From positions 1,972,001 through 2,036,000 of the forward strand of contig JBGVUE010000001.1 in assembly GCA_041861885.1 (NCBI GenBank): a stretch of DNA of 64,000 nt, written 5' to 3'. The position numbers were made by a program, and so were the translations under genes. Origin of the DNA: Haloimpatiens sp. FM7315. Its GTDB lineage: Bacteria > Bacillota > Clostridia > Clostridiales > Clostridiaceae. The notes under the pieces are model-generated. The model was not told the origin of the DNA. It ran no database searches and saw only the letters and a list, made by a program, of their open reading frames with translations. Positions 19,615 to 29,143 of the stretch are shown in pieces. How positions within the stretch are numbered: the first letter of the stretch is position 1; each line of letters begins with the position of its first letter.

Positions 19615-19899
19615 ATGAAAAATAAGTTAATTGCTTTAGTAACACTATTAGTAATGAGTAGTTTTATGACTAGGATAGATTGTCTCCCAGCAGATAATTC
19701 AAAGGATTATGTTAAAGTACCAACGAGTATAAAAGAGAGTCTTGAAACAGGAGTGCAAGGAGAAATTGAAAACATTGTAATGTACGAAAGATTCCTTAAT
19801 CAAAATATCCCAAGTGATGTAAAGACAGTCTTCACATCATTGAAGAGTGCCTCTCAAAATCACCTGCAAGCTTTTAAAAGAGCATTACAATCCTATTAA
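19615..19899 (+). CDS. Small exported ferritin-like (DUF2202-type) protein
   Basis: The 94 residues start with a signal peptide (MKNKLIALVTLLVMSSFM) and continue with a helical pair ETGVQGEIENIVMYERFL ... FTSLKSASQNHLQAFKRALQ, like the C-terminal half of DUF2202 ferritin-like proteins. Full family members are about 180 aa, so this is a short version. A good aaaggag site precedes the ATG. It faces the larger ferritin-like gene across 359 bases, so both may serve redox or oxygen stress. Confidence 0.65.
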   Translation: MKNKLIALVTLLVMSSFMTRIDCLPADNSKDYVKVPTSIKESLETGVQGEIENIVMYERFLNQNIPSDVKTVFTSLKSASQNHLQAFKRALQSY

Positions 19900-19903
19900 A
19901 AAC

Positions 19904-19963
19904 AGCTTATATATCCTAACAAACTTTGGACCGTCAACGTTGCATTAATAGGATATATAAGCT
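19904..19963 (+). terminator. Terminator of the DUF2202-type gene
   Basis: Fifteen-base perfect arms (agcttatatatccta and complement) with a 30-base loop, five bases after the stop. Confidence 0.6.
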
Positions 19964-19984
19964 ATATTTCTTTTTAACATCATT

Positions 19985-20247
19985 CTAATATTTATCTACC
20001 ATGTTCCAATCTCTTGCCATACCCAGTTCTCCACTTTTCCAATTTGCTGGAATTGCAAGATTGGTCTTTTCGCTATATTGCAGTGCTTGAATAATTTTTA
20101 TAATCTCATCAATGTTTCTTCCAACAGAAGGTAGATTTATATATATTGCTTGAATAACTCCTTTCGGATCTACTGTAAAAGTTGCTCTGTAGGTCAAACA
20201 ACTGTAAAATCACGGGCATAAAAGAAAACTACCGTCCACCTCCCCTC
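19985..20247 (-). pseudogene. Peroxiredoxin (AhpC/Prx) remnants
   Basis: Residues from 20197 down read TYRATFTVDPKGVIQAIYIN and SVGRNIDEIIKIIQALQ, the C-terminal part of 2-Cys peroxiredoxin. Just upstream another frame reads GRWTVVFFYARDFTVV, then TGA, then PTEQ: the start of the active-site strand FTxVCPTE with UGA in the codon of the peroxidatic cysteine. About 80 residues between the two parts are missing and they are out of frame. The N-terminus ends where the serine recombinase gene ends, so this gene was probably the recombinase element's target. Confidence 0.65.
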
Positions 20248-20261
20248 CGCTCATATAGACA

Positions 20262-21251
20262 TTATTCAATTACAACTTCTATCTCCGTAACATTCAGCAA
20301 GCTCACAATAATCTTCTCTCCATCAAATACTGTCATCTTCTCCACCACCCTAAAAAACAAATCCTCATCAAATTGTTTTATTGGTTTTGCATTTTTTAAA
20401 ATACCAATGAACTGTTTTGCCTTATATTTTCCCAAAACATTGTCACTTTTTAAATGTTCCTCCCACTTTTCCATAAAGTAATCCTTATTTTTAATCATTG
20501 CGTTAAAAGTATCTATGAAGGCCTTATATAAAACCTTATCATCTATATGTTTATTATTACACCCTTTCTTACCTTTTTCTATATATCTTCTATTACATCT
20601 CCAAACAATTCTCCTGCGTAATTCATTTGTGGAATTCCAAACTTTTCTTCCAAAAACACTACCACAGTGTCCGCAAATAACTTTTCCTGCAAAAGGATTA
20701 GTTACTGTAGCATAATCTACTTTTACAATATCATGTTCTTTAGCAAAAATTCTTCTTCTCTCCATCTCTAGTTGTACTGCCTCCCACATTTCTTTATCTA
20801 TAATTGCTGGGTGGCTTTCCTCAACATAATACTGTGGAACTTCTCCATTGCTTTCTGCCCTTTTCTTAGTAAGGAAGTCTACTGTGTAAGTTTTTTGCAG
20901 TAGTGCATCTCCCTTGTACTTTTCATTTGCTAATATTCCTCTTATAGTACTTTCATACCATTTAGCTTTTCCATTCCAACCTTTAATTCCTTCTTCTTCA
21001 AATTCTTTTGCTATTCTATTTGTACCTTTTCCATCAAGATAATCCTTATAAATTCTTCTTATAATCTTGGCTTGTTTTTCATCTATTATAAGATTGCCTT
21101 CCTCATCTTTAGTATATCCCAAAAATTTTTTATGGTTTATGTGAAGCTTTCCTTGTTCAAATCTCCTTCTTATTCCCCATGTTGAGTTTTCTGAAATTGA
21201 GCGACTTTCATCTTGAGCCAAGCTTGCGAGAGTGGAAATTAATACCTCTCC
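20262..21251 (-). pseudogene. Large serine recombinase lacking its catalytic domain
   Basis: From about 21251 the frame enters the long E-helix of a large serine recombinase (STLASLAQDESRSISEN), followed by the Recombinase domain (GIRRRFEQGKLHINHKKFLG ... NRIAKEFEEEGIKGWNG), the zinc ribbon (CGHCGSVFGRKVW ... WRCNRRYIEKGKKGCNNKH) and the C-terminal helical region. The N-terminal resolvase fold with the nucleophilic serine and catalytic arginines is missing and replaced in frame by a HAD phosphatase. It cannot catalyse strand exchange. Confidence 0.85.
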
Positions 21252-21757
21252 TTTAGCAATTGCCCCTACCGCTGGTAATGGTCCATCTGCTGTAGGATAA
21301 GTACAATCAGTATTGGTGGCTATAAATATTGCTCCTCTATTAATATACATAGCAGCTTTTTGAATCTCTTCAAAAGTTAATTTCTTATCCCACCCTACAA
21401 TCACAGCCTCTACATTTTCATTATTATTTGTTTTGATTCCTACCAAATTCAATTCTTTTTTTAAATTTTCATTTCCTAATACAAATACATTAAAAATATT
21501 TTGATTATGTAAAAATTGTGCCGTAGCCCAACCAGAAGATATAACTTCTTCAATATAAGCCTCAACACCCAAATTATTAAGACGTCTTACCACATCTGAG
21601 CGTTTCAATTGAGGATCATTTGTTAAAATTTTATTATTTTGTTTTCTTCACGAAGTCTTTTCAATGCTTCTACTGATCCTGGTAAAGCTTCATCACCAAT
21701 ATAAATCACACCATCAAGATCAAATAAATATACATCAAATAAATCTACTATTGCCAT
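21252..21757 (-). pseudogene. HAD-IIA (NagD-like) phosphatase, 5' two thirds, frameshifted
   Basis: The ATG at 21757 begins [20 protein letters not shown], with the HAD nucleophile motif DLDGV, continuing to [10 protein letters not shown] and a stop. The next frame resumes LKRSDVVRRLNNLGVEAYIE and runs through VGWDKKLTFEEIQKA and FIATNTDCTYPTADGPLPAV, the capping-domain signature of NagD/PGP-type HAD-IIA enzymes. The shift is at a four-base A run (21625-21628). The catalytic Lys and final DxxxTD part is replaced by the recombinase. It lies directly downstream of the ykkC-family riboswitch. Confidence 0.8.
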
Positions 21758-21849
21758 TTAATCACATCCCTAAATATAACTTTTTAAAATATATATACAT
21801 CCTATTTTTCATAAGAAATATACTTATTATTACTTACATTTACTTAACA

Positions 21850-21915
21850 AAAAATAAACCCGAGAGATAAAAAATTCAGCGTACTAAAAATACACTGAAC
21901 CTTCCCCCTCGGGCA
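21850..21915 (-). terminator. Riboswitch expression platform
   Basis: On the minus strand, the aptamer's terminal gcccgag can instead pair with ctctcggg further down, followed by tttattttttg, making a terminator. Between them lies a second hairpin (ttcagtgta / tacgctgaa, imperfect). These mutually exclusive pairings are what a transcription-attenuating riboswitch needs. Confidence 0.6.
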
Positions 21916-22015
21916 TTTTATTCCAGTAGGTACCTCTTATAAAAAAGAGATGTAGCGCTTGGTCACAGCCCTTAATATTTTAAGGTGGAACCCTAGCTAC
22001 CCAGTACCAGTTCAA
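21905..22015 (-). promoter_or_regulatory. ykkC-family riboswitch aptamer
   Basis: Read on the minus strand, the conserved blocks come in order: gctagggttccacc, a short stem aagg/ccttaa, gctgtgaccaagcgctac, a variable stem, then ggaataaaatgcccgaggg. These are the conserved blocks of ykkC-class RNAs (guanidine-I and the subtype-2 ppGpp, PRPP and nucleoside-diphosphate riboswitches). The cognate gene is a HAD-family phosphatase, which would suit the nucleotide-sensing variant, but the ligand cannot be decided by eye. The controlled gene is now chimeric. Confidence 0.75.
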
Positions 22016-22123
22016 TAAAAAAATAATCTATATTTTATTTTTCTTTTTAAATTTTAACATAAAAGGGTTTAAAAGTTTAATTTAAAATTTAACAAATAAT
22101 TCTCTACGATTTGCATAAATACT

Positions 22124-22543
22124 TTAATTATTGTTTCTTGGTGTAAATCCATTTATAATTAATTTCGGCCAATCACTATTTGTGTTTTCAATCCACTCAC
22201 ACTGAACATCAAGAAATTTAACCCATGCATTAATACCATAGCTTTTTTTAGTTATGTTTGGTGATTTTCTTCCGTATATTTCTTTTATCTTTTCTAATAA
22301 TTCTATTTGATCTTCCTTACCTAATTCCTTATTTATTAATTCCTTTATAATTTCTATGCATTTTATATAGGCTTTTCCATCTTCTAAATAAAATTGATCA
22401 GCATATATTTGTCTTTCCTTATTTAACTCATCACTTATTTCATTGATTTCATCTTTGTTTGACAAATACTTTTTAACTCTTCTTAAAGCTTCAATATCTT
22501 TATCTAACCTATTTATTTTTCTTTCTAAATTTTCAAATTCCAT
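22124..22543 (-). CDS. Uncharacterised coiled-coil protein
   Basis: The 139-aa protein starts MEFENLERKINRLDKDIEAL and is a charged helical coiled-coil for its first 65 residues; the second part ends WVKFLDVQCEWIENTNSDWP and LIINGFTPRNNN. No family is recognised and no membrane segment is present. It is monocistronic, with an agagagaaat-type weak ribosome binding site. Confidence 0.55.
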   Translation of the reverse strand: MEFENLERKINRLDKDIEALRRVKKYLSNKDEINEISDELNKERQIYADQFYLEDGKAYIKCIEIIKELINKELGKEDQIELLEKIKEIYGRKSPNITKKSYGINAWVKFLDVQCEWIENTNSDWPKLIINGFTPRNNN

Positions 22544-22660
22544 TTCTATTTCTCTCTTTACATATTTATTTAGTCATTATGATTAAAATGACTATTTATT
22601 TATTATAACACTATTTGTCAATTGCGTGGAAATAAATTTTGTAGGTTTTGTGCTTTTTAT

Positions 22661-22717
22661 GGGGACAGTTCACAACTTTAAGCTAAAAATTATTGTTTAA
22701 AGTTGTGAACCGTCCCC
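22661..22717. repeat. Long palindromic hairpin / bidirectional terminator
   Basis: Arms of 21 bases (starting ggggacagttcacaacttta) pair with one mismatch around a 15-base loop. It lies 20 bases after the stop of the chemotaxis receptor gene and could terminate it. I recall near-identical ggggac-gttcacaac palindromes dispersed in other clostridial genomes, so it may be a repetitive extragenic element. Confidence 0.6.
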
Positions 22718-22737
22718 TATCAAACTATCATATTCTA

Positions 22738-24747
22738 TCAAATTTTAAATTTATTAACGTTATCTATCATAGATTTACTCATATCATTTAACACATTTAA
22801 TGAATGTGTTAAATTTTCTGTAGACTTATTCATTTCTTGAGTCGAAGCTACTATCTCCTCATTAGATGCAGATACTTCTTCTGCAAATGAAGATGCCGTT
22901 TCTATTTTTACAATTATACTTTTCTTATTATTATTTAAATCTTCAACTGAATTAGTAGCAACTGCTATTTTAGGTGCTATATCATCTACTGCACCTGTAA
23001 TTGTTTCAAAGGATTTTATAGCTGTATCAATATTATTTTGTTGATTTTCAAGTTCATTTTTCACAATATCTGTTGTATTTACCATTAAAGTTGTATCCTT
23101 ATCTATTTTAGATAGTAAGTTTGAAATATCTGATGCTGAATCTTTACTTTGTTCTGCAAGCTTTCTAATCTCATCAGCTACTACTGAAAATCCTCTTCCT
23201 TCTTCTCCTGCCCTTGCCGCTTCTATTGCAGCATTTAATGCTAATAGATTTGTTTGTTCTGATATATTATTTATTAAATTAGTTATTTCGTTTATTTTAG
23301 TTATATTATCCCCAACACCTTTTATTTTAGAAATTAATTCTTTAAAGGCATAATTAACATTTTCAACTGATTTAATTACATTATCCATATGTTTACTACT
23401 ATTATAAGCCATTGTCTTTATATTATTTGTACTTAAATCTACATTTTTTATAACCCCAACCATATTATTTAATTCTGAACTAAACTTTTTCAATATACTT
23501 GTTATATCAATTAAATGTTGTGCTTGATCTGATGTTCCTTTTGCTGCTTCATTTGTAGCTACAGAAATACTTTGGCTTGATAAATTCAATCCTTCAGCTA
23601 CTTCATTCAAATTATTATTTTGAATGTCTATATTAGAAGAACTTGTTTTTATATTATTCAACATACGCATCATAGACTTTCTCATATTATTTATAGATTT
23701 TGCCATTTTACCTAACTCATCTTTTCTATCTAAAAGTTCTTTTGGAATCTCTTCTCTTAAATCACCTTCTGAAATAATTTTAAGCTGTTCCATAGATATA
23801 TTAATAGGATTAATAATAGTTTTTGCTATTATTAAAACACTAATAGCTCCTATTAGTATAAATGCTACAGTTGTTGTACATATGCCTATCTTTAAAATTT
23901 GTATCTCTTTTAATATCTCATTGGTCTCAATTATATTACCTATTGACCAATCAGTTCCCGCTATAGGTGCATATCCTATATATTGACTTTTCCCTTTATA
24001 AGAATACTTTCCTATTCCGTTTTCTCCTGCTACCATTTTCTTCTCAATTTGTACTAACTGTTTAAATTCAGAATCTTTTTTTAGGTTTTCAAAATCATTA
24101 TTTCTATTTAATACTAAATCTTTATTATTATCAGCTATTGTTGTTCCTGATTTATTAATGATAAATGCTTGTCCAGTCTTTCCAAATTTAATATCATTGA
24201 TATAATTACTTAATTCATTTCCATCTCTAGCAGCGCTTATACAACCTATTACAATACCATTGTTCTTAACAGGTATATCATATATTACTATAAGTTTTCC
24301 ACCAGTTTTACTGACAATTGGATCTGATATATTACTTATTCCTTTCATCGCTTTTTTAAAACCTTCTTGATCACTAATATTAAATTTATGTCCATCTGTA
24401 CTAGTTAAATTTCCTTTAGCATCAACAAAACTCATTCCTAAATACCCACTTATTTTTGCTTGTTCTGAAAGTATCTTTAATTTTTCTTCCATTGGAACAC
24501 TTTTATTTTTTATTTTTTGTTTTTCTGCTAATACTTCTAAAGCATCTAATTTGATCTTTATTTTATTTTCAATTGCAAAAGACGCTTGTTTTGCAATCTC
24601 TGGCAATGTAGTATTAACTGTTTGTACTACAGCTCTTTTAGAAATATACATTGATATAAGTGAAATTCCAATACATACTGTACCTATTAATGCTATAAAA
24701 CTAATTAACAACTGATTTTTCAAACTTTTAAATTTAACTTTTTTCAT
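22738..24747 (-). CDS. Methyl-accepting chemotaxis protein
   Basis: The 669-aa receptor has a first membrane helix (about residues 12-32), an extracellular Cache-type sensor domain (about 40-280; [29 protein letters not shown]-like motif [12 protein letters not shown]), a second helix (about 286-308), HAMP, and the cytoplasmic signalling domain with the hairpin tip [20 protein letters not shown] and [15 protein letters not shown]. It should sense an external small molecule and control CheA. It stands alone without other che genes. Confidence 0.95.
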   Translation of the reverse strand: MKKVKFKSLKNQLLISFIALIGTVCIGISLISMYISKRAVVQTVNTTLPEIAKQASFAIENKIKIKLDALEVLAEKQKIKNKSVPMEEKLKILSEQAKISGYLGMSFVDAKGNLTSTDGHKFNISDQEGFKKAMKGISNISDPIVSKTGGKLIVIYDIPVKNNGIVIGCISAARDGNELSNYINDIKFGKTGQAFIINKSGTTIADNNKDLVLNRNNDFENLKKDSEFKQLVQIEKKMVAGENGIGKYSYKGKSQYIGYAPIAGTDWSIGNIIETNEILKEIQILKIGICTTTVAFILIGAISVLIIAKTIINPINISMEQLKIISEGDLREEIPKELLDRKDELGKMAKSINNMRKSMMRMLNNIKTSSSNIDIQNNNLNEVAEGLNLSSQSISVATNEAAKGTSDQAQHLIDITSILKKFSSELNNMVGVIKNVDLSTNNIKTMAYNSSKHMDNVIKSVENVNYAFKELISKIKGVGDNITKINEITNLINNISEQTNLLALNAAIEAARAGEEGRGFSVVADEIRKLAEQSKDSASDISNLLSKIDKDTTLMVNTTDIVKNELENQQNNIDTAIKSFETITGAVDDIAPKIAVATNSVEDLNNNKKSIIVKIETASSFAEEVSASNEEIVASTQEMNKSTENLTHSLNVLNDMSKSMIDNVNKFKI

Positions 24748-24960
24748 ATTAACCCTCCAAAATCACAGTAATTACACCATATTATATCATGTTATTTTAA
24801 AAAAATACATTTTTTAGCGATTCAGGAGATATTTTGTCAAGCTTTAACAAAAAATTTATTTTTACTAAAATAATTATAAATATCTTATTATACGTAACTT
24901 ATAATCATTGTTAGATAACTATTATAAATTTCCTAATTTAAAGCAAAAAGTGTAAGAAAA

Positions 24961-25908
24961 TTATTTTCTTACAAATAACTTTCTTACACTTCTAATAATT
25001 TTACTTATTATACTTTCATGCTCATAAGGTTCATCTATTGTAATTTGTGCTAATTGTTTAATTCCTTCAAGTGAACCAGCTACTGCAATAAATCTTCCAG
25101 TATGACAGAATATTGCATCACTAACTCCTGTAACTTTTGCAAGTTCTTCATCTCTTTTACCAAGCCAAGCTTTAGGTAATTTTTTTCTATCTTCGCCATC
25201 TTTTCCTCTTACAGTTTGTATAATATAATTAGTTTTTGTTTTAAAAATTACAAACAGTATTTTCTCATCTTTATCAACTTCCTTAAGTGCTTCTATATAT
25301 GGACAATATGTATCAAGTATAACAGCTTGAGGAATTTCTCTAGTTTCATAAGCTTTTATCACTTTTTCTTTAGCTTTAAGTACAGATATTTTAAAGTTTA
25401 TTTTATTATTTAAAATTGATGCTGCAACTCCAACTGCTTCATTAAAATTCTCATTTTCACTATCTTTCTCATACCATACTGGATTAAATCCCGATAAAAT
25501 TGAAGAAACATTCATTAATGGGATCTCTGATTTATCTATCCATACACCGTTGTCTAATGCATCTATTCCTTCAATTAAACTTCTATCAATAAAATTAAAA
25601 ATATCGTTTATCTCCTCTTCACTTAAAGATCCGTCTCTAAATTTAATTATATCTTTTCCATATTTGCTCCATACAAGCCCACAAGACGAATAAGGTATGC
25701 CATCTTCTCTAAGCACTTTATCAATTCCGTGATGATCTAATTCACCTCCATTAACATCATAAACTATATCCAATTTATTTAATATTTTTTTATCTCTTGT
25801 TCTTATTAAATCTGTTATAAAAATCTGATTAAGCATAGCAGTTGCCATAACTTCATCAGCATGAAATTTTCCATCATGTGTTCCTATTTTTTTAAATTCC
25901 TTTTTCAC
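24961..25908 (-). CDS. MYG1-family (UPF0160) putative DHH-type hydrolase
   Basis: The 315-aa protein opens with IGTHDGKFHADEVMATAML and has VNGGELDHHGIDKV, the two metal-binding motifs (HxDxxFHxDE and DHH) of the MYG1 family. Eukaryotic MYG1 is an exonuclease; the bacterial role is unknown. C-terminal motifs AIFCHTGRFIAVAGSLEG fit the family. An inverted repeat (aagtgtaagaaa / tttcttacactt, 24949-24991) overlaps the stop codon and may terminate transcription. Confidence 0.85.
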   Translation of the reverse strand: MKKEFKKIGTHDGKFHADEVMATAMLNQIFITDLIRTRDKKILNKLDIVYDVNGGELDHHGIDKVLREDGIPYSSCGLVWSKYGKDIIKFRDGSLSEEEINDIFNFIDRSLIEGIDALDNGVWIDKSEIPLMNVSSILSGFNPVWYEKDSENENFNEAVGVAASILNNKINFKISVLKAKEKVIKAYETREIPQAVILDTYCPYIEALKEVDKDEKILFVIFKTKTNYIIQTVRGKDGEDRKKLPKAWLGKRDEELAKVTGVSDAIFCHTGRFIAVAGSLEGIKQLAQITIDEPYEHESIISKIIRSVRKLFVRK

Positions 25909-26011
25909 TTAACTATCAACTACCTTTTATTTTGAATTTTATACAAATTCAATTATAACATCAAGGAACAAATTATGCTAAGCTAACAAATATAAAACTT
26001 ATATCTCATAT

Positions 26012-26250
26012 TAGATTGTCAACACTTTTTTGCACAATTTTTATTCAGTCATTTTTGCTAGGCGATATTCCACTGGTGCAATATAATTTAATGCACCATG
26101 AATACGTTTATTTTTATACCACAATACATAGCTTCTCACTTCTATTTTAAGTTCTTCCAAACTTTTGAAAATCCTGTTAAATACCAATTCTGTTTTTATA
26201 ATTTTATATCCATATCAGCGCTGCTTACTTTTAAGTGACACTAGGCAATT
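26012..26250 (-). mobile_element. IS3/IS150-type remnant, copy A
   Basis: The right end gattgtcaacacttttttgc and the OrfB C-terminus (ALNYIAPVEYRLAKMTE-like, degraded) match copies B (39153) and C (58189). At about 26210 the copy jumps from OrfB directly to the end of OrfA (agcgctgctt ... aagtgacactaggcaatt), so most of the element is deleted. The left side is fused to the histidine-kinase gene. Confidence 0.75.
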
Positions 26251-27000
26251 CATAAATGCATTTTGTATATATTTTTTTAAACGTTCACATTCTTCTTCCA
26301 CTAATAAATATGTTTTATCACAATCAGTTATAATACCTGTGCGAAGGCCTTGTATATAACTGCTGATAACCGTAAGAAGCGTTTTTATATCGTGTGAATA
26401 ATCTTCATAGAATTTTTTTCCTTTATATCTAACTGCTTTAATGTTTGAGCCATATTATTCATTTCCTGTGCCAAATACTGAAATTCATCTTTAGTATCAA
26501 TTTGTATGGTTTGGTCATATTTTTTCTGTGAAAAATTTCTGACTCCTTTTAAAATAAGTTTAAATGGACTGGTTAATTTGTTTACAACTATACTAAAGAG
26601 AATGATAATAATTATACAGGTTACCAATATTAAGATAAAAACATAAGAGGTTATTCTATGAGTAATTTGAAGAATATCCTTATCGTACATTGCTGTAGCA
26701 ACAGTGTAATATTTATTATCAATTAAAATCTTACTAGTATATATCCGTTCGATCATCACCTATGATATATACCATAATATAGTTATTTATAGTTCCAGTA
26801 GGAATATTATAATCAATATTATTTACATAAGAATAATAATCTGAAATGCTTTTATTGCTTTGCTCCAGCTCTTGTTTTATTTCTTCACGTTGATAAGTTT
26901 TAATTGTATTAGTAACAGCAAATGTCAGCAATATCATAGAAATAACAGTGGTTAAGGTCCCAAATAAAATAAGCTTTTTATTCAAATTCATATTAATCAC
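26240..27000 (-). pseudogene. Frameshifted and 3'-truncated sensor histidine kinase
   Basis: Three successive frames encode one kinase: N-terminal membrane helix and sensor (MNLNKKLILFGTLTTVISMI), second helix and HAMP (FILILVTCIIIIILFSIVVN, TSPFKLILKGVRNFSQKKYD), and the dimerisation domain (SHDIKTLLTVISSYIQGLRT). The last shift is at a seven-T run (26413-26419). The ATPase domain is missing because the IS3 remnant follows immediately. Confidence 0.8.
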
Positions 27001-27676
27001 TTACCTTATATCCAAACCCCCATAATGTTTCAATTTTAAATTCACATTCATAGGGCAACATTTTTTTACGCAAACGTTTTATCATATGATCTACCTGCCG
27101 ACTATCACCTGTATAATCATATCCCCATACTTTTTCTATTAAAAATTCTCTCGTAAATGCTTGATTTTTATTTTTTAAAAAACTCAAGTAGATCATATTC
27201 TTTTTTAGTAACAGAGAATTCTTGATCAGATAAAAAAGCACTTCTTTCTTCCAAATTTAATTTAAGATCTTTACAAAAAGAAAAGCATTAGAATTAACAG
27301 GCTCAACATGATATCTTTTAAGCATATTTCGAACTTTAATGGATACTTCTCTAAGAGAAAAAGGTTTTGAAATATAATCATCACTTCCAAGTTCTAGCCC
27401 TAAAACTCTATCAATTTCTTCATCTTTTGCTGAAATCATTATAATTGGAATATCACTGTTTTTCCTTATTTCTTTGCATACATCATATCCATTCATATCT
27501 GGCATCATTATATCTGTAATAACTAAATCACATTTAGCATTTTTAAAGTCATTTAGCAAATCTTTCCCATTAGAATAATAAGCAACTTGGTATCCGTCGC
27601 TCTCTAATTGACTCTTTAGAATATTACATATATTTATATCATCATCTGCAATCATAATTCTATTGCTCATAAACAC
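26993..27676 (-). pseudogene. OmpR-type response regulator with two frameshifts
   Basis: The receiver domain (RIMIADDDINICNILKSQLE, VITDIMMPDMNG, ISKPF) is intact in the first frame, and the winged-helix domain (FTREFLIEKVWGYDYTGDSR ... ETLWGFGYKVSD) in another. Two shifts, at a five-A run (27275-27279) and a six-T run (27171-27176), break it; one added base at each gives continuous CKDLKLNLEERSAFLSDQEF and EFFKKNKNQAF. It overlaps the kinase start. Confidence 0.8.
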
Positions 27677-27794
27677 CCTCCTTATGCAATGTAAATTCTT
27701 ACATTAAACATATTAGGAGATAGATCAAGCATAACAAACATCAATACTATCTTCTTAAATATTTTCAATATTTCACGCTCCTTTGCATACAAAA

Positions 27795-27822
27795 AAGACA
27801 GTTTCAATTAAGAAACTGTCTT
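27795..27822. terminator. Hairpin between regulator and ABC operon
   Basis: Arms aagacagtttc and gaaactgtctt with a six-base loop, flanked by A and T runs. The 27823-28168 gap otherwise contains only the promoter of the ABC operon. Confidence 0.6.
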
Positions 27823-28055
27823 CTATCTTAAATTTTAAATATTTATTTTAGATAAAAATTATATAATCCAGAAATATTCTTACTACAAATAATTCTTTTT
27901 TGCACAGGATATTACATTTTCATAAACGCCTTGCTTTTGATTTGCCATATCCATCTCCATAAAAATATTCATAACAGTGTTTTAAAACGTCGTTATAAAT
28001 ACATAAAATTAATATTGTGTCAATAATATGATGAGAAAAAATCAATTAAAATATA

Positions 28056-28084
28056 TTGTATACATATTAACGTTATGCTACAAT
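28056..28084 (+). promoter_or_regulatory. Sigma-A-type promoter of the ABC operon
   Basis: TTGTAT and TACAAT are separated by exactly 17 bases, 85 bases upstream of the ATPase start. Confidence 0.6.
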
Positions 28085-28168
28085 ATATAAGCATTTCACT
28101 TATCTATATAAAAAAATCTAACAAAAATTCACCGCGGCTAATTATCTATTCATAAGGAGGTATATATT

Positions 28169-29143
28169 TTGATAAAAGTTAAAGGACTTACAAAAACCTT
28201 TAAAGTCTCCAAAAGAAATAATGGACTGAAAGAAGCTATGAAATCTTTATTCAGCAGAAAGTATGAATTAGTCAGTGCTCTTAAAAATGTATCTTTTACT
28301 ATTAACGAAGGAGAAACGGTTGGATATATTGGACCAAATGGAGCCGGAAAAAGTACCACTATAAAAATTATGAGTGGAATATTAAATCCAGACAGCGGAC
28401 AATGTATCATAAACGGAAGGAATCCTTGGAAAGACAGAATAAATCATGTAAAAGACATAGGCGTAGTATTCGGTCAAAGATCTCAACTTTGGTGGGATGT
28501 ACCAGTCATAGATTCCTTTGAACTTATAAAAGATATTTATAAAGTCCCTGAAAATCAGTACAAAAGAAACATAAATGAACTTATTGAATTACTTAACCTT
28601 TGTGAAATAATTAAAACTCCAACAAGGCAGTTAAGTTTAGGGCAAAGAATGAGATGTGAAATTGCTGCATCCCTAATTCATAATCCTAAAATTTTATTTC
28701 TAGATGAACCTACCATTGGCCTAGATGCCATATCTAAAATAGCAGTCAGAGATTTTATAAAAAGCATTAATAAAGAAAGAAAAACAACTGTTATACTCAC
28801 AACCCACGATACTCAAGATATAGAAGCATTAACTAAGAGAATAATTTTAATTGGAAAAGGACAAGTTCTTTTAGATGGACAATTAGATGATTTGAAAGAT
28901 AGATTTACTAAAGAAAGAACAATAACTATTAGTTATTTTGGTAATTTAAAAAATGTTTGCTATGGACTAAAAATTTTAAAGAAATATAGTGGGAGAGCCG
29001 TTATACAAATTGATACTTCAAAAATATCAGTATCAAAAAGCATAGGATTTTTATCTTCAATAGTAGAGATTAGTGATGTAGAAGTTAATAAAACAACCGT
29101 AGAAGATGTTGTGGTTGGGCTTTACAAGGAGTATAAAATATGA
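28169..29143 (+). CDS. ABC-2-type exporter ATPase
   Basis: The 324-aa subunit has Walker A GPNGAGKSTT, Q-loop VFGQRSQLWWD, signature LSLGQRMR and Walker B ILFLDEPTIGLD, with His in TTHD. The LWWDVPV motif after the Q-loop and the long C-terminal domain are typical of the ATPases paired with DUF990-type permeases. It starts at TTG (28169), eight bases after aaggagg, and overlaps the next gene by four bases (ATGA). Substrate unknown. Confidence 0.92.
   Translation: MIKVKGLTKTFKVSKRNNGLKEAMKSLFSRKYELVSALKNVSFTINEGETVGYIGPNGAGKSTTIKIMSGILNPDSGQCIINGRNPWKDRINHVKDIGVVFGQRSQLWWDVPVIDSFELIKDIYKVPENQYKRNINELIELLNLCEIIKTPTRQLSLGQRMRCEIAASLIHNPKILFLDEPTIGLDAISKIAVRDFIKSINKERKTTVILTTHDTQDIEALTKRIILIGKGQVLLDGQLDDLKDRFTKERTITISYFGNLKNVCYGLKILKKYSGRAVIQIDTSKISVSKSIGFLSSIVEISDVEVNKTTVEDVVVGLYKEYKI

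Noticed and set aside
20194..20196. Firm call of a selenocysteine codon in the peroxiredoxin fragment
   Set aside because: The following part is out of frame and truncated, and a deletion at a short homology explains the TGA as well.
27840..28020. Possible small gene on the minus strand upstream of the ABC operon
   Set aside because: A 30-codon frame (MNIFMEMDMANQKQGVYENV) has no ribosome binding site and no known relatives.
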